This document shows positions 1 through 10,989 of a DNA stretch of 64,000 bases, in pieces. This stretch comes from Chamaelirium japonicum. Its lineage: Eukaryota > Streptophyta > Magnoliopsida > Liliales > Melanthiaceae. The stretch is from positions 72,886,978-72,950,977 of the forward strand of contig OX393550.1 of the NCBI GenBank assembly GCA_947650365.1, written 5' to 3'. Below the pieces are notes generated by a model, which was not told the DNA's origin, made no database searches, and was given only the letters and a program-made list of their open reading frames with translations. The translations under genes were made by a program, and so were the position numbers. Numbering within the stretch: position 1 is the first letter of the stretch; each line of letters opens with the position of its first letter.

Positions 1-1805
1 TTGTCTTCAGGATTAATGCTTTCTGTGTCTATAGGTTTTATAATCGCCTTTTCCAGTTTGACTGATTGTAGATGGAGCTTAGCATCTAGCCTCCATGCTA
101 AATAATTTTTGCCGTTAAAATCAAATGCAGCGAACTCCAACTTTGTAAGGTTAGACATCTGGGGACGGAATATGAGCCTAGTCAATTGATGGATGAAAGA
201 CTATCAGATTCTAGGAACATCAAAATCTTAACCGTTATGGAACTATGGGTCCTCTACATAGTAGAAAATCTAGTTAAGATTTATCCGTACCCATATTGTA
301 CTGTCTCGGCTGACAAGGGCCGAGCTCACACGCTGGCTATAGATGAGATTAAAGAGTAATCATTGTAACTAGTCGACATATGTCCATAAACCAATAGTAT
401 TCGGTATCAAGTGTGTCCATAAACAATGATATCACGTAAAGCAATATGAGTTTGTGAAATTGAGTTGTTCTGATGCATCCGGAATAGTATAAATAGTCAA
501 GGTATATATTCGGATTATTTAGATCAGGTCCATGATCATATTAACTAAAATCGATGGTCCATAAAAAAATATATATTAAATAATATAAATTTTAAAAATC
601 AGACCGTACCGATGCGCCTGGAACGATCCAATAAGCTAAGATCCATAAACGGATCGAACAGATTGGCCCCAGATTGGGCTCAGAATTATAAAAATAAGAT
701 AAATGGATCAGATAAAATAGACAGTAAATATGGAAGAATCTGGGCTCGGGTCTAGATGGGCTCGGGCCATGGCTTGATCTAGGCTGGGGCCTGGTTTCGA
801 CTCGGGTCTGGGCCTAAGCCTATATTCAGGCTCGGGCTCGGGCTCGAGTCTGGATCTGGGCTCGGGTTGGGATTAAATGTGATTGGGTTTTAAAAACCCA
901 AATCAAAATTATCGTTATCTTCCCCGATGAAATCGAGGAAAACCTAACCGATCGGATAATCCGGGGGTTCACCGCCTCGCCGGACGTCGCCGGTCGCGCG
1001 CAGGTAGCGGCCGCCTGGGATCAGCGCCGAATGACGCCGGTCACGCCGCAGGGAGCAGCCGCCCGGGCTTCACGTCGGACGCCGCCGGTCCCGTCGCATG
1101 GAGCAGCCCGCCTGGGATCAGCGCCGGACGACGTCGGTCCCATCGCATGGAGTGGCCGCCCGAACCTTGCGCTGGACGACGCCGGTCCCGTCGCAGGGAG
1201 TAGCCGGGCGATGCCGGTGGGTCTGTGCGGCATGGCGCAGCCGCTCGGTGGATCTGTGCGGCACAGCAGTCGCGACAGCGACGGCAGTGGCCCGCACGTC
1301 CGGTTGTGACGCCTTCGGTGGTGGTTGGCCGTGAGGTTCACCACGAGGTGAGGTTTCTAAACACCCCGCCGTTTACAGGCCAGATGTAATCGGTGTTGCC
1401 TTGGCCGGGTGTGACCGGTGATGCGGTCCTCCGGCCAAATATAGTCGGCGCTCGGCGGTGCGATAGATGGGAGATTCAAGGCTTATCTCGTGCGGAGGTT
1501 GTTGCTGTGGATAGTCATCTCGGAGGATTGTCGGGTCAAGCGTGAGCTTCTTTCCTCCTCTCTCTTTCTCTGTGTGTGTGGGAGGTTCGTCCCACCGTTT
1601 GCCGCCGCGGTACTCGTCGAGACTCGGAGACGTCATGCTGATAACGTGCTCTGAGAAAGAGAGGGATAAGAGATGCACTCAGGATGACGGCTACGCTCTC
1701 ACGAAAACGTGAGGGTCTCTTGTTTATTCATCACATATATATAGAAAGATAGGGATTAGGGTTAGAGGTGTCCCACCAAAGTGGGCAGCCACATGTTCGG
1801 TAACA
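1..1805 (-). mobile_element. Partial short-LTR Ty1/copia element, copy 1
   Basis: Minus-strand element entering from the left edge. Positions 1-170 match the start of gag in the related element at 53060-53240, on the same strand. A non-coding leader of about 1.5 kb follows, rich in GGCTCGGG and GC-rich blocks, and ends in a primer-site-like GCTGATAACG next to an LTR at 1647-1805. The 3' half lies outside the window, so its target duplication cannot be checked. It is an incomplete view of an old copy; the gag part that is visible is not a clean reading frame. The long reading frames at 1021-1344 on both strands fall in the GC-rich leader and are not genes. Confidence 0.75.
1647..1805 (-). repeat. 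5' LTR of copia copy 1
   Basis: About 159 bp. It aligns with the 173-bp LTRs at 48957-49129 and 55021-55193: shared blocks include GGCTACGCTCTCAC, GAGGGTCTCTTGTTTATTCA and CCACCAAAGTGGGCAGCCAC, and it ends in GGTAACA. It abuts the GCTGATAACG primer-site-like motif. Confidence 0.7.
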
Positions 1806-1829
1806 CTATGTGCCCTATAAGAATTTTAA

Positions 1830-1987
1830 ACGGAGCACACGTGTGTGGACTAATTCCGTCCCACAATGCCGCGGTTGTTAGTTGTTACAAATCACACTTG
1901 ATGCATAAAAGATTAAGCCGATTGTCCTCCCGACACAAATTGGCTTATGTCCCATGAGATTTGTGGATCATTTTTTGTAGCTTGAGG
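1830..1987. repeat. Dispersed repeat block, target of the nested hAT
   Basis: The stretch with ACAAATCACACTTGATGCA and GATTAAGCCGAT resembles 16160-16290, which has AATCACACTTGATGCAAGG and GATTAAGCCGAT followed by GCATGTGGATA. Here the block is interrupted by the hAT insertion and resumes at about 6227 (CACAGCATGTGGATAAA). The 16-kb copy therefore acts as an approximate uninterrupted relative. No gene is visible. Confidence 0.5.
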
Positions 1988-2989
1988 TAGGGGGTGGCAA
2001 TGGGTCGGGTCGGGTCGGGCCGGGTTGAAACATAAGTACAAGAGCAAACCATCTAACCCGAATCCAATCTATTTAATAAACAGGTCAAAAATTTAAACCC
2101 AAACCTGACCCATCTAATAAACAGGTTGACTCGACTCGATCCGTTTAACCCGTTTAATAAGCGAATCGGGTCGGTTGGGTTAGGTTTGCTCGGGTTAGGT
2201 CAACAGACTCCATGTAAACCAGTTGGATGGGGTCAAGTCAGGTCGGATTGGGCCGGATTTGATCGGGTTGGCTCGGGTCAAGTCGGGCTGGTACGACCCA
2301 TTTGGTAAACAGATCAAAGTTGAGTCAATCGGGTTATAAGGCCAAACCCAAACCAGATCCATTAAGCGATCCGTCGGGTCAACTCGTTTAGAACCCAAAC
2401 CCGTTTAGATAAAATACAAACCCGCTAACCTTGGATCGGGTAGCATTGGCGGAGCCAACTAAGGCCCAGTGGGGGCAAGTGCCACCACTGAAATTTCAAA
2501 GAGAAAAATTACTCTTGCCCCCCTAAACTTTTGCTCAAAAACACTTAACCCCTTTATAGTTAAAGGACTACAATTTGTCCCCTTAATTTCTGTTTTGATA
2601 AGATAAAAATCACCAAATAAGGTAGTTAAGTAGTTGACAAAAGGGGTTATTGTGATAACATTTCAATCTTTAGGGAGCAATTTGAAACAAACAACAAGGG
2701 GGTTAAGTCTTTTTGAACTAAACTTCAGGGGGCAAAGTGTAATTGAATAAAAAATAAAATAAAATGATTCATCTCGTTCAATTTGTCCCATCTCTTAGGC
2801 TTGCAGTGTTCGCAAATTGCAGTCCCGCACACGTGCTGCACCATACGATCATTCTCGGATACTATAACCTCTGTCTATGTCTCTTCTACCTAAAACTTGC
2901 GGTCGGAGACATCATCCTGTTCCTTAGCCCAAACTAGACGGTGACTGGAGTCCCTCCTTCCCCCTCCCCCCCAAAAAAAAAATTGTGTA

Positions 2990-3467
2990 TGTAACGACCG
3001 GCATTCCAAAGTGATTTCACCAGAGCAATCCAGTTTTTATAATATTATTTTAATATATCTAATGGTGATGCAATTGGTTGTGCTTGGACGGGACCAGGCA
3101 GTGGGTCCCGGGTACGAGATGCAGGGTTGCAACTGAGGTATAGTCACATGAGCTGATGAGCACGTGTATCGAGGAATGGCTCGAATGCTTTTTTAGTAAA
3201 ATAATTTTTATAATAAATATGTACTGTGTCGGGTCTGTCGGGGCCGGCGAGGTTCGCGCGCCGGCGCGTCTCGACACGACCCGAGTCGGGGGTGAGTCAG
3301 GCTCTGAGCGAGTCGAGCTTGACGTGTAATGAAAAAAAAACACTAAAACCCCAAAACCCCAAACCCGAACCCAGCTCAAGCCCCAAACCCGACCCGACCC
3401 TTCTCTCTCTCTATCTTCCTCTCTTCTCTCCCATTTTTCAGATCTCTCTCTCTCTCTCTCTCATCAG

Positions 3468-3512
<45 letters not shown>

Positions 3513-6088
3513 TCCTCCATCCTCCTCTCTCGGATCTCATCTTCCCTCTCTCACCCGACTCGATCCGACCGCCACCCGAGCCGCCCCCCCTATACCCTAC
3601 GAGTCACCCCCCCCCCCCCCTCTACCCTACCAGCCACCCCCTCTCCCGTCAACCCCTCATCTTGAGCCCGTGGAATCCGGCCCGGATTCCCGCCGAGCAG
3701 CCGGCAGCCGCCCCGAATCCCGCCGGCCGCCACCCCTCCCCTCCCTTTAAAAACCCCAGCCCCTCTTCCCCTGCCCTCCTTCAGCCCGATCCTCTCCCCC
3801 CTTCCACAGTCCGAACCCCTTCACGCCACTCCGATCCCTCATCTCTTCCCTCTGATTTCTCCCTCTCTCTGTGGTGGCTGCGCGTAGCCGGCGTCGGAGA
3901 AGAGGAGTAGCTGGCTGGAGCTTGGAGGGAGGAGCCCCAACCGGAGCTAAGGACATGTCAGTCCTCTTCTCCTTCCCCCTTCTTTTTTTTGTGCATGTGT
4001 CGTGGGTTGACCGACCACAGCCACCCCCCTTTCGCCTCTTCTTCTTATGCCACGGCCATGACCGATGGCCCGGTGGCTGTGCAATCGGTGAAGCCGACCC
4101 AGTGCCGGCAGTATCTTTTTCTTATAGACCCTATCGACCCCGGCCCCCCGTGGCCTTTGCCTCAGATACAGCCATGGCTGCCCGCCAAGTGGTCGGTAGC
4201 AGTGTGGTCGACAAAGCCGACCAAGCCAAGCCAAACCTCCATCCGACCAGCCCGACTAGCTGGGCGCTGTCCCAATTGGCTTTCATTGTCGAGGTTGCCG
4301 ACGGCTTCGCTGTTGGCGGCCGGGCAACGGATAGCTCTCGATCGCCCTTGGCTCGGCGCCATCTCGCGCCCAACCACCAACGTATCAACCAAGCTAGACC
4401 GTAACCCTTTTCCCCTTGCCTCTGCTACGGCTGTTGCCGGTTGCTTGACGACCGGTGGACCAGCGGCAGGTAGCTCCGATGATCTCACGCCAAGTCGTGG
4501 CTTGGCACACCAACCCCGACCTCCCCATGATGTTGGTTTAGCCCATGAGCCACGCTCAAGTTTAGCGGGCCCGATCTTATCAAATCACGCTTACTCAAAG
4601 TTGATAATACCGATGCGGGCCAAACCACCTCGCATAGTTTTTTGTGCACGAGACCGACCTTCAACACCTAAGCCCCACCGTGATCGGTCTTACCGATTTT
4701 GCCATCGACAGACGCGGTCACGATCGTTTTACCGGATTGGTGCTATTGGACCTTAGTGTGACTCTTGGTGTCGGCAACGCTGACTAACCAAGATGGTACC
4801 TTTAACGCATCATTTTGTGTGCCAGTAGACCGACGTCCGATGAAGCATAAATTCTCGGCTCGGCCAATCAGGGCCTAAGCCAGCCAAAGATCAATAGGCT
4901 AGGGGGTCACGGGCAAGGGTTGGGGTAAAGCCAATAGGAGGTGCCTTCTAGTAGGGATTGGCCTAGCAATCCTGACTCGGGTAGTTAAAGCCCCCAAGGA
5001 AAGCAAGTTGGGCGGTAGAGCTCCACCGTGAAAGATAGAAAATCCCTTATGATCATATGGGTGACTTTGTGCATGGTGTTGGAGTATGCACGGCAAGAGA
5101 GTTGGCCCTCTATATCGAAATAAAAGGCCCTATAGTAATGCCCGATTGGGGGCAAGATGAACTAAATATCCGGGGTTCATATTGTGTGTGTTTAATTTTA
5201 TTAATTATAAAATGGTACTCTCGATAACCTAATGACAGTAGGAATTGCATGCGAATGTAGACATTGCATGAACACTTAGGACGTGATTGAGAATATAGCT
5301 GGACAACTAGGATAATCAGTAAACTGTTTATAAATACGGGCGCCATTAATTACCTAGGCAGTTAGTAGCTTGTCACTAGCCATTTATTTGGCTAATCTCC
5401 CAATTCATTTTGGGGGCTACTAGTTCCAACGAGTAGGCTCTTCTGCAGGTTCGGAGACTCAGGGGTAGTCGCAGCACGAGGCCAACGACGGAGTTAGGAC
5501 GACGGTGAAGTTTTAGATTTCAATATGTCTTTAGTAGTCCTTTTTCTTTCTGGCATTGTAATCGAACTAGATTTGGCTTAGTATATGTTATTAGTGGCAA
5601 TGATATAGCTGAATTCTTTTTTTAAGGTAGGCCTCTCCTCAAGGCCCCAAGCCTAGGGTAGCTTACTATGAAAATATAAATCTTAAAGTGACCTAAATGA
5701 TTAGCCCCTTAGATAAGATCTCTAAACTAGTGCCCGAGTGCTAGAGAGCGGGCGAGGCTACTCGGCTCGCCGTCAGAGGCTTGAGCCTTGTGCTCCCTTA
5801 AGAGGGACTTCTGTCAGCATGTGGGGCACCGACAGGCCGCATATGCTGAGAGGATAGCCCGGTTGAGGGTCGAGCGTGATCATCTCTCTGTCGATAAAAT
5901 TGTATCTCTATACTTTCTTTTAAAATAAAAATGTTTTAAAAAAAAAATCAAGTTTTTAAATATTCCTTGAGAGAGTAGGAGCCCTGTGAGAAATCCTAAT
6001 TGGAGTAGACAGTTGACCAAACCCTAAAACCCTTGGTTTTTCTCACCTCACACCCCAGAGATCGGTTCCGGATTTCTGGGGCGTGACA
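2990..6088 (+). mobile_element. Probable solo LTR, Ty3-type (Tekay/Del-like)
   Basis: The block starts TGTAACGACCGGCATTCC and ends CTGGGGCGTGACA, termini of the TG...CA kind common in long plant Ty3/gypsy LTRs. The 5-bp flanks GTGTA and ACGTA agree at only three positions, so the boundaries are tentative. At about 3.1 kb it fits a long LTR. It holds a CT-rich tract, GC-rich DNA and many short chance reading frames but no gag or pol domain and no second LTR, so a solo LTR is the simplest reading. An alternative is an unrelated GC-rich insertion. Confidence 0.45.
3441..3507 (+). repeat. (CT)n microsatellite
   Basis: Two CT runs separated by a short CATCAGAC interruption, inside the probable solo LTR. 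The tract produces artificial Ser-Leu reading frames. Confidence 0.95.
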
Positions 6089-6319
6089 ACGTATCTCAAA
6101 ACCCTATTACCTCTATATCTTTTTCTCTCTCTTTCTTAGAATTTATACCTCCATTTAATTGAATTCCTAGCTCCGCCACTGTCGGATTGACAGCCTGGAT
6201 TAAGAATTGCCACCCCTAGCTTAAGGTAGTGATTTTTATCCCACACAGCATGTGGATAAATACACCAAGATGACATCAACATGATATCAGCCATAGCCTC
6301 TGTCCATCAATTGTTGAGC

Positions 6320-6501
6320 GAGTACGATTTTGTTCCAACCTCCTTAAAGAGGTTGGATGTTCCCGGTCTCTCTCATCGGTCCATATCGAGGGCTTTTGGT
6401 CATTTCACCAATATGAAATGACCAAAAGCCCTCGATATGAACCAATGAGAGAGATCGAGAAAATCCAACCTCTTTAAGGAGGTTGGAACAAAATCGTACT
6501 T
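6320..6501. mobile_element. Long-hairpin MULE-type MITE
   Basis: A near-perfect palindrome of about 180 bp. The left arm from AGTACGATTTTGTTCC (6321) is repeated inverted to GGAACAAAATCGTACT (ending 6500), with a loop of only a few bases near 6410. A direct repeat ATTGTTGAGC lies on each side (6310-6319 and 6502-6511), consistent with the 9-10 bp target duplication of Mutator-like transposition. It has no coding capacity. If transcribed it would give a long double-stranded stem. Confidence 0.75.
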
Positions 6502-6635
6502 ATTGTTGAGCACAACTATCACATCGCATGTGCTATATACTGTTGCCCCCACACGTGTCAGTACATGGGCAGAGCTATATAGGGACCAAGGGGCAGTTGC
6601 GCACCCCCCCTAACCATCTTAAACAATACTTAGCT

Positions 6636-6806
6636 TATGTGGCAATTAATGATTGGACCATACTCCACTACCATGAAATAAATTGATTAAAAAAATATCT
6701 TAGACTAAAGTGATAATGTGGACCACACATGATAGCCCATGGAGTATGGAGTAGTAGACCCTACATGTTTTAATTGTGTATAGTCCAATCATTGATTGCC
6801 ATATCA
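6636..6806. mobile_element. Small TIR MITE, family unknown
   Basis: Inverted termini of about 27 bp: TATGTGGCAATTAATGATTGG at the left and CCAATCATTGATTGCCATAT at the right, with an AT-rich middle. I see no clear target duplication. Confidence 0.5.
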
Positions 6807-7139
6807 GTTGTTGGAGCCCATTGCTCGAACACCAGTTGTAGCCAAGTATTATTCTTATCCCATTTATGCGCCACCTAGTAGCCACCCATCACATTGTTTA
6901 TAAACTAAGTAGTATAATTTCAGTTAGTGTGTCCAGCTATGTCTATTTATTTCAAGAAAATAACAAAACTGTCATTTTAATCTTTGTGAGCCTTTACACT
7001 GGGTGTCCTCGTGTAAGTGTCCAGTCCGTTGGGAGGGAACATTGTACAATATGTATTCAGATGGATGTAGTAGCTCTTTTGAGTGAGCATTTTTGTTGTC
7101 AGATTGCTTTGTTGGACTTATTTACATCCCATTTGTGAT

Positions 7140-7453
7140 TAGGGATGGCAACAGTACGGTTTTGGGTAAAACCGGAACCGCATCACAACACCAAACTAGC
7201 ACACCAAAACCGCATCATGATGGCATATCATTATGCAAAATCAAAACCGCACCATGCGTTGTGGTGCACCGCGGTTTATCATTATAATGGCCTAAACGGT
7301 GTGGTTTTAGTTAAAACCAAAACCGCACCGCTACACCGAAATTGAAAATCAAAACCGCACTGCGACGGTGTTATATTTTGGCAAACCAAAACCACACCAT
7401 GCGGTGTGGTTTACCGCAGTTTTCGGTTTTAAATCGCAACGTTGCCATCCCTA
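7140..7453. mobile_element. hAT-type MITE with AAACCGCACCG-rich interior
   Basis: The termini TAGGGATGGCAAC and GTTGCCATCCCTA are perfect inverted repeats. The flanking 8-mers TTTGTGAT (7132-7139) and TTCGTGGT (7454-7461) match at 6 of 8. The interior alternates AAACCGCA and TGCGGTTT motifs, so it folds on itself. The apparent proteins at 7093-7595 are read through this element and are not genes. Confidence 0.75.
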
Positions 7454-7461
7454 TTCGTGGT

Positions 7462-9033
7462 TAGTCATATCGTCCAAAACAAATGGCATAATTAGGACTA
7501 CACTTGCTATCGTACTGCACTTTTCCATTATGCCCTCCTTCAGCCGCCGCCGACAGTCTCTCGAGACTGCAGAGGCTCTGATGGGGACCGTGTAGTCCCC
7601 CTCCCCGTCATCATTCGTTGTGGCTTCACGGAATCACGAACTAGAGCCGATCATGTGATCTTGATGAACCGCTTCAATTTATTAGCTGATACCTCCTTAA
7701 CCCTTCCCTCTCTGCTTATATTACATATTTCCTGCACCTTTTTTTTTCATCTTTTACTTCTCCATATTTCCTTCGCAACTAAAACTACGGTTGTATCCAC
7801 TATCCAGTGGTTGACCCTACTTGTTTCTCTCGAATGTTCGCATGAGCGAATCACGAGCTTGTCTTACATTGTGTGGCATATAAATAAAGGGGTGCACCTA
7901 TGACCTTCTAAACAATACTCAGACTTTGGTGAGAAAAAAAAAAAAGAAAAATTAAGTATAGTATACAGGACAACTAATAGTTTCAACTAAGGTTAGGCCC
8001 ACGGAATCAAAGTTTGTTCAAAAATGATCTTCTCCTACGATTTTTACAGCAAAGAGAACTTTTCTAACCATTTTGGATGACATGTTCTTAAAAATACTAA
8101 GAATACCCTTGAGATACTCACCCACACCACATCATGTAGAATCTGGATAGCAGACACAAATCAATGTAGCAATTTTGGATTGCTATAATATTTCGGACTG
8201 CTACAGTATTTCAGGCTGCTACAGTGATTTCGGTCTGTTACAGTTATTTCAAACTAGGTATAATAGTAATTTTGGTTAGGTTTCGGGTTAGGGTTCACTA
8301 TTAGAGTACATAATTAGATTTAAGGTTAGGTTTAGGGTTATAGTTCACTGTTAGGGTATAGAATTAGGGTTAGGGTTAGGGTTTATTATTTAGGTTATGG
8401 ATAGGGTTTCACAGCATGACAAAAACGTTTCAAAATTTTAAAATGCTTTTGTCATAATATGAAGCCGAATTAACTAGTTGGTTAATAGAAGAGTATATTA
8501 GTCATTTTAGTAGTCAAGTTAGCTGTTGTAATTAATATGATGAACCGCGGATCAAGACTAAGACTATAATATTGTTGGGACTAATCCTTAAATGAAACAG
8601 TTAAAATAGACTTAATGCTATCCACTCCCAAAAAAGTACATGAAGGGAATGTGTGCTCTATTAAACCATGCATATGGTTCTCATAATGTCATAGCAATTA
8701 TCAATAACAATTTATTAACATGGCATTATATTTTGTACATATTAATTCAAAAATATTAAATCTAATAATTTTTTTTATTTTCTATTTTTTTCAGGGATTG
8801 GAAGGTGGAGGTGGTCGCAGAATTGCAGGATATGATGCTTTCTTTTTCTTTTTACATACATGAGAGACGGAGAAAGAGAGATTGTACATACAACATTGTA
8901 AATATTTTGTTTATTATAATATAATATTTTGTGTATTTAATTGGTACCTGATAGGGGAGCCCCACTACATAGGCCCCATCAGGAAGCCCTACTACGTAGA
9001 AGAAATCAGACGGAAAAACTCCCTGGTTCATAA
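7462..9033. other. Intergenic stretch without a recognisable gene
   Basis: AT-rich DNA. It holds a telomere-like repeat block at 8255-8405 and no reading frame with recognisable motifs. The short frame at 7655-7903 looks like chance. Confidence 0.5.
8255..8405 (+). repeat. Degenerate telomere-like (TTAGGG/TTTAGGG) repeats
   Basis: Repeated GGTTAGGGTT, GGTTAGGTTTAGGG and TTAGGGTTAGGGTTAGGG motifs, interspersed with TTCACTRTTAG spacers that themselves recur at intervals of about 60 bp. Resembles plant TTTAGGG but is too degenerate to be a recent telomere remnant. Confidence 0.7.
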
Positions 9034-9247
9034 AAAGTGAAAAGCGGTTAAAGTCTAATTTACCCTTTTATAATTATGCTTTTAATATCCACTGAAATTA
9101 TCACATCAAAAGTTTAAAACGGTAAAAGTATAATTTGCCCACTTATAACTATGTTTTTAAAGTTCATTGAAACTATCACATCAAAAGTGAAAAACGGTTA
9201 AAGTCTAATTTGCTCTCTTATAATTATGCTTTTAAAATCCACTGAAC
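9034..9247. repeat. Tandem repeat, about 75 bp x 3
   Basis: Units start near 9036, 9111 and 9186, each with AAGTGAAAARCGGTTAAAGT followed by TATAATTATGCTTTTAA and CACTGAAATTATCACATC. The third is partial. Confidence 0.8.
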
Positions 9248-9299
9248 CCAATAAAATAAAATTTTCATTGTGATTTCACTGTAGGAGATATTATTTATT

Positions 9300-9530
9300 T
9301 AAAAAGTCCATCGGTCCGAACTCGGCCCGAAAGTCAATGGCCCGAACATGGCCCAGCCCGGTCAACGACCCCGCCCGGCTCGAACATACCATAGGTCGGG
9401 TTGGGCCTGCCACCTTGAGCCCGCAGCCTCGGCCTGAACCCGACCCAGCTCAGTTAACGGCCCGGCCCGAACACACAATGGGCTGGGCTGGGGCTACCAC
9501 TTTGAGCTCGCAGCCCGGCCCGATTGTTAT
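9300..9530. repeat. GGCCCG-rich block
   Basis: Repeats of CGGCCCGAAC, GGCCCAGCCCGG and GGGCTGGGCT, with two similar halves (AGCCCGCAGCC... and AGCTCGCAGCC...). Similar in style to the GGGTCGGG-rich hAT MITE interiors, but no termini or target duplication are visible. The frame at 9337-9540 follows this repetition. Confidence 0.5.
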
Positions 9531-10060
9531 AAAAAACTAAAAATGTTACTTTTGAATCTTGATTTCACATTAACTAACTAAATATCACTTACAAAAACAA
9601 ATATCACGTAAAACTGATAATTGCAAAATCAAAAGATACTTTATCAAACACAAACTGTCAATAAAAGTGTCTTAATTTTATAACTATCTAAAATAAAAAA
9701 TATCACTTTCGAAATCTTGGTTTCACGTTAATTGACTAAATGTCACTTACAAAAACAAATGTTATGTAAAACTGACAGTTGCAAAATCAAGACACTTTAT
9801 CGGACACAAACTGTCGATAAAAGTGTCTCTTAATTTCACAACTGTAAAAAACTAAAAATGTCACCGAGCCAATCTTGGTTTCACATTAACTGACTAAATA
9901 TTACTTAGAAAAGCAAATGTCACCAAGAACTAACACTTGCAAAATCAAGAGACACTTTATCGGACATAAACTACCCATAAAGTCTCTTAATTTAGTCAAA
10001 AGACCAACTACCAATAAAGTGTCTCTTAATTTAGTCAAGAGATCAACTGTTGATTGATTT
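9531..10060. repeat. Tandem repeat, about 157 bp x 3
   Basis: Units begin near 9532, 9688 and 9846 with AAAAACTAAAAATGTYAC, then CTTGGTTTCACRTTAACTRACT, TTGCAAAATCAAGA and CACTTTATCGGACA. The last unit ends in a short local duplication of AAGTGTCTCTTAATTTAGTC. Confidence 0.8.
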
Positions 10061-10125
10061 AAATTGCTTAGCTAGGTGCAAGTGGCAACGACGATCTCAT
10101 TCTACAAAACCGAATTTAAATTAAG

Positions 10126-10580
10126 TTTTTTTTTTACTTTGACCCTCATTTTTACGTCTAAATTTGAGTTAAACCCTTACTTTCTAAAAATTTAAATTTA
10201 CCCCTTAGTCGGTCACTTGAGTGAGCAACCTGTTAACAGCAAGAGTGTATCTCAAATTTAGACATAAAAGTGGAGATGTAATTCAATAAAAAAAAACCAA
10301 CTTTTAACGAGTTGCTTATGAAATCTAAATTTGAGTTACTCACTTTCTAAAATTTGACTTTACCCCACAGTTGGCCACTTGAGTGAGCAACCTGCTAACA
10401 GTAAGGGTGTATCTCATACTAGATATAAAAGTAGGGATGTAATTCAATAAAAGAAAAACTAACTTTTAACGGGTTGCTCATGGTCAGATGAATGATTAGG
10501 GGTTACATCAAATTTTTAAAAAAGTGGGGGTGTAACTCAAATCTCACCATAAAAGTGAGGGTGAGAGTAAAAAAAAACCA
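10126..10580. mobile_element. Fold-back element with internal tandem duplication
   Basis: The ends are inverted copies over about 70 bp: TTTTTTACTTTGACCCTCA at the left pairs with TGAGGGTGAGAGTAAAAAAA at the right. Inside, a unit of about 162 bp containing GAGTGAGCAACCTGYTAACAG occurs twice (near 10219 and 10381). No coding capacity and no clear target duplication. Superfamily undecided. Confidence 0.55.
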
Positions 10581-10905
10581 TTTAGATTTCACATCGAAGG
10601 AAAGTCGACAATATCCTATGTCGCTGTTATTCATATGAACTCATTGACTTTTTGTAAGGTAAGACAAACAAGGAATAAGACAAACAAGGGGTTGAAGTGT
10701 CTTTTGTTGGAATGCCACATCAAAGGGCTTACTTGGGGTGTATAGAAGATGAGATTTAAATTATTTTCCTACTTAATTTCTTGATGAGGTAGTGATGTTA
10801 GAGGGATTGTATGTAATTGCAGTGTTGAATCTGATTGTAAGGTTGAGATGTGATTGTAGGGTTGCAAATGTGATTGCTGCTAGGTAGCAACTACTACTTT
10901 TTAAA

Positions 10906-10910
<5 letters not shown>

Positions 10911-10989
<79 letters not shown>
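10911..10989 (+). repeat. (CT)n then (TA)n microsatellite
   Basis: Compound microsatellite directly left of the CACTA-like sequence. Confidence 0.95.

Larger units (their letters stand above)
2444..6181. mobile_element. hAT (Tip100-like) non-autonomous element nested in the outer hAT
   Basis: The left end CATTGGCGGAGCC and right end GGCTCCGCCACTG-like (CTAGCTCCGCCACTG) are inverted repeats of the CAGTGGCGGAGC type typical of the Tip100 branch of hAT. The 8-bp flanks are TCGGGTAG (2436-2443) and TCGGATTG (6182-6189), 6 of 8 matching. Removing it restores the GGGTCGG-type sequence of the outer MITE. Without the LTR nested inside, it is about 640 bp and codes for nothing recognisable. Confidence 0.7.
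1988..6218. mobile_element. hAT-type MITE (outermost shell of a nest)
   Basis: The termini are TAGGGGGTGGCAAT on the left and ATTGCCACCCCTA on the right, inverted copies of one another as in hAT transposons. They are flanked by 8-bp target duplications GCTTGAGG (1980-1987) and GCTTAAGG (6219-6226), 7 of 8 identical. Excluding the element nested at 2444-6181, the shell is only about 485 bp. Like its relatives at 18613, 57262 and 63312, it is made of GGGTCGGGTC-type motifs on one side and their complements on the other. No transposase is present. Confidence 0.8.

Noticed and set aside
1021-1344. GC-rich reading frames on both strands
   Set aside because: They fall in the leader of a copia element, overlap each other, and have low-complexity composition without motifs.
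3871-4756. Reading frames of 177 and 255 residues suggesting captured host genes
   Set aside because: Three overlapping frames on both strands, no domain recognised, and position inside a block with LTR-type ends; GC-rich LTR DNA explains them.
9034-10060. Regularly spaced repeats resembling a CRISPR array
   Set aside because: Units are contiguous tandem repeats of 75 and 157 bp without unique spacers, in a plant nuclear context.
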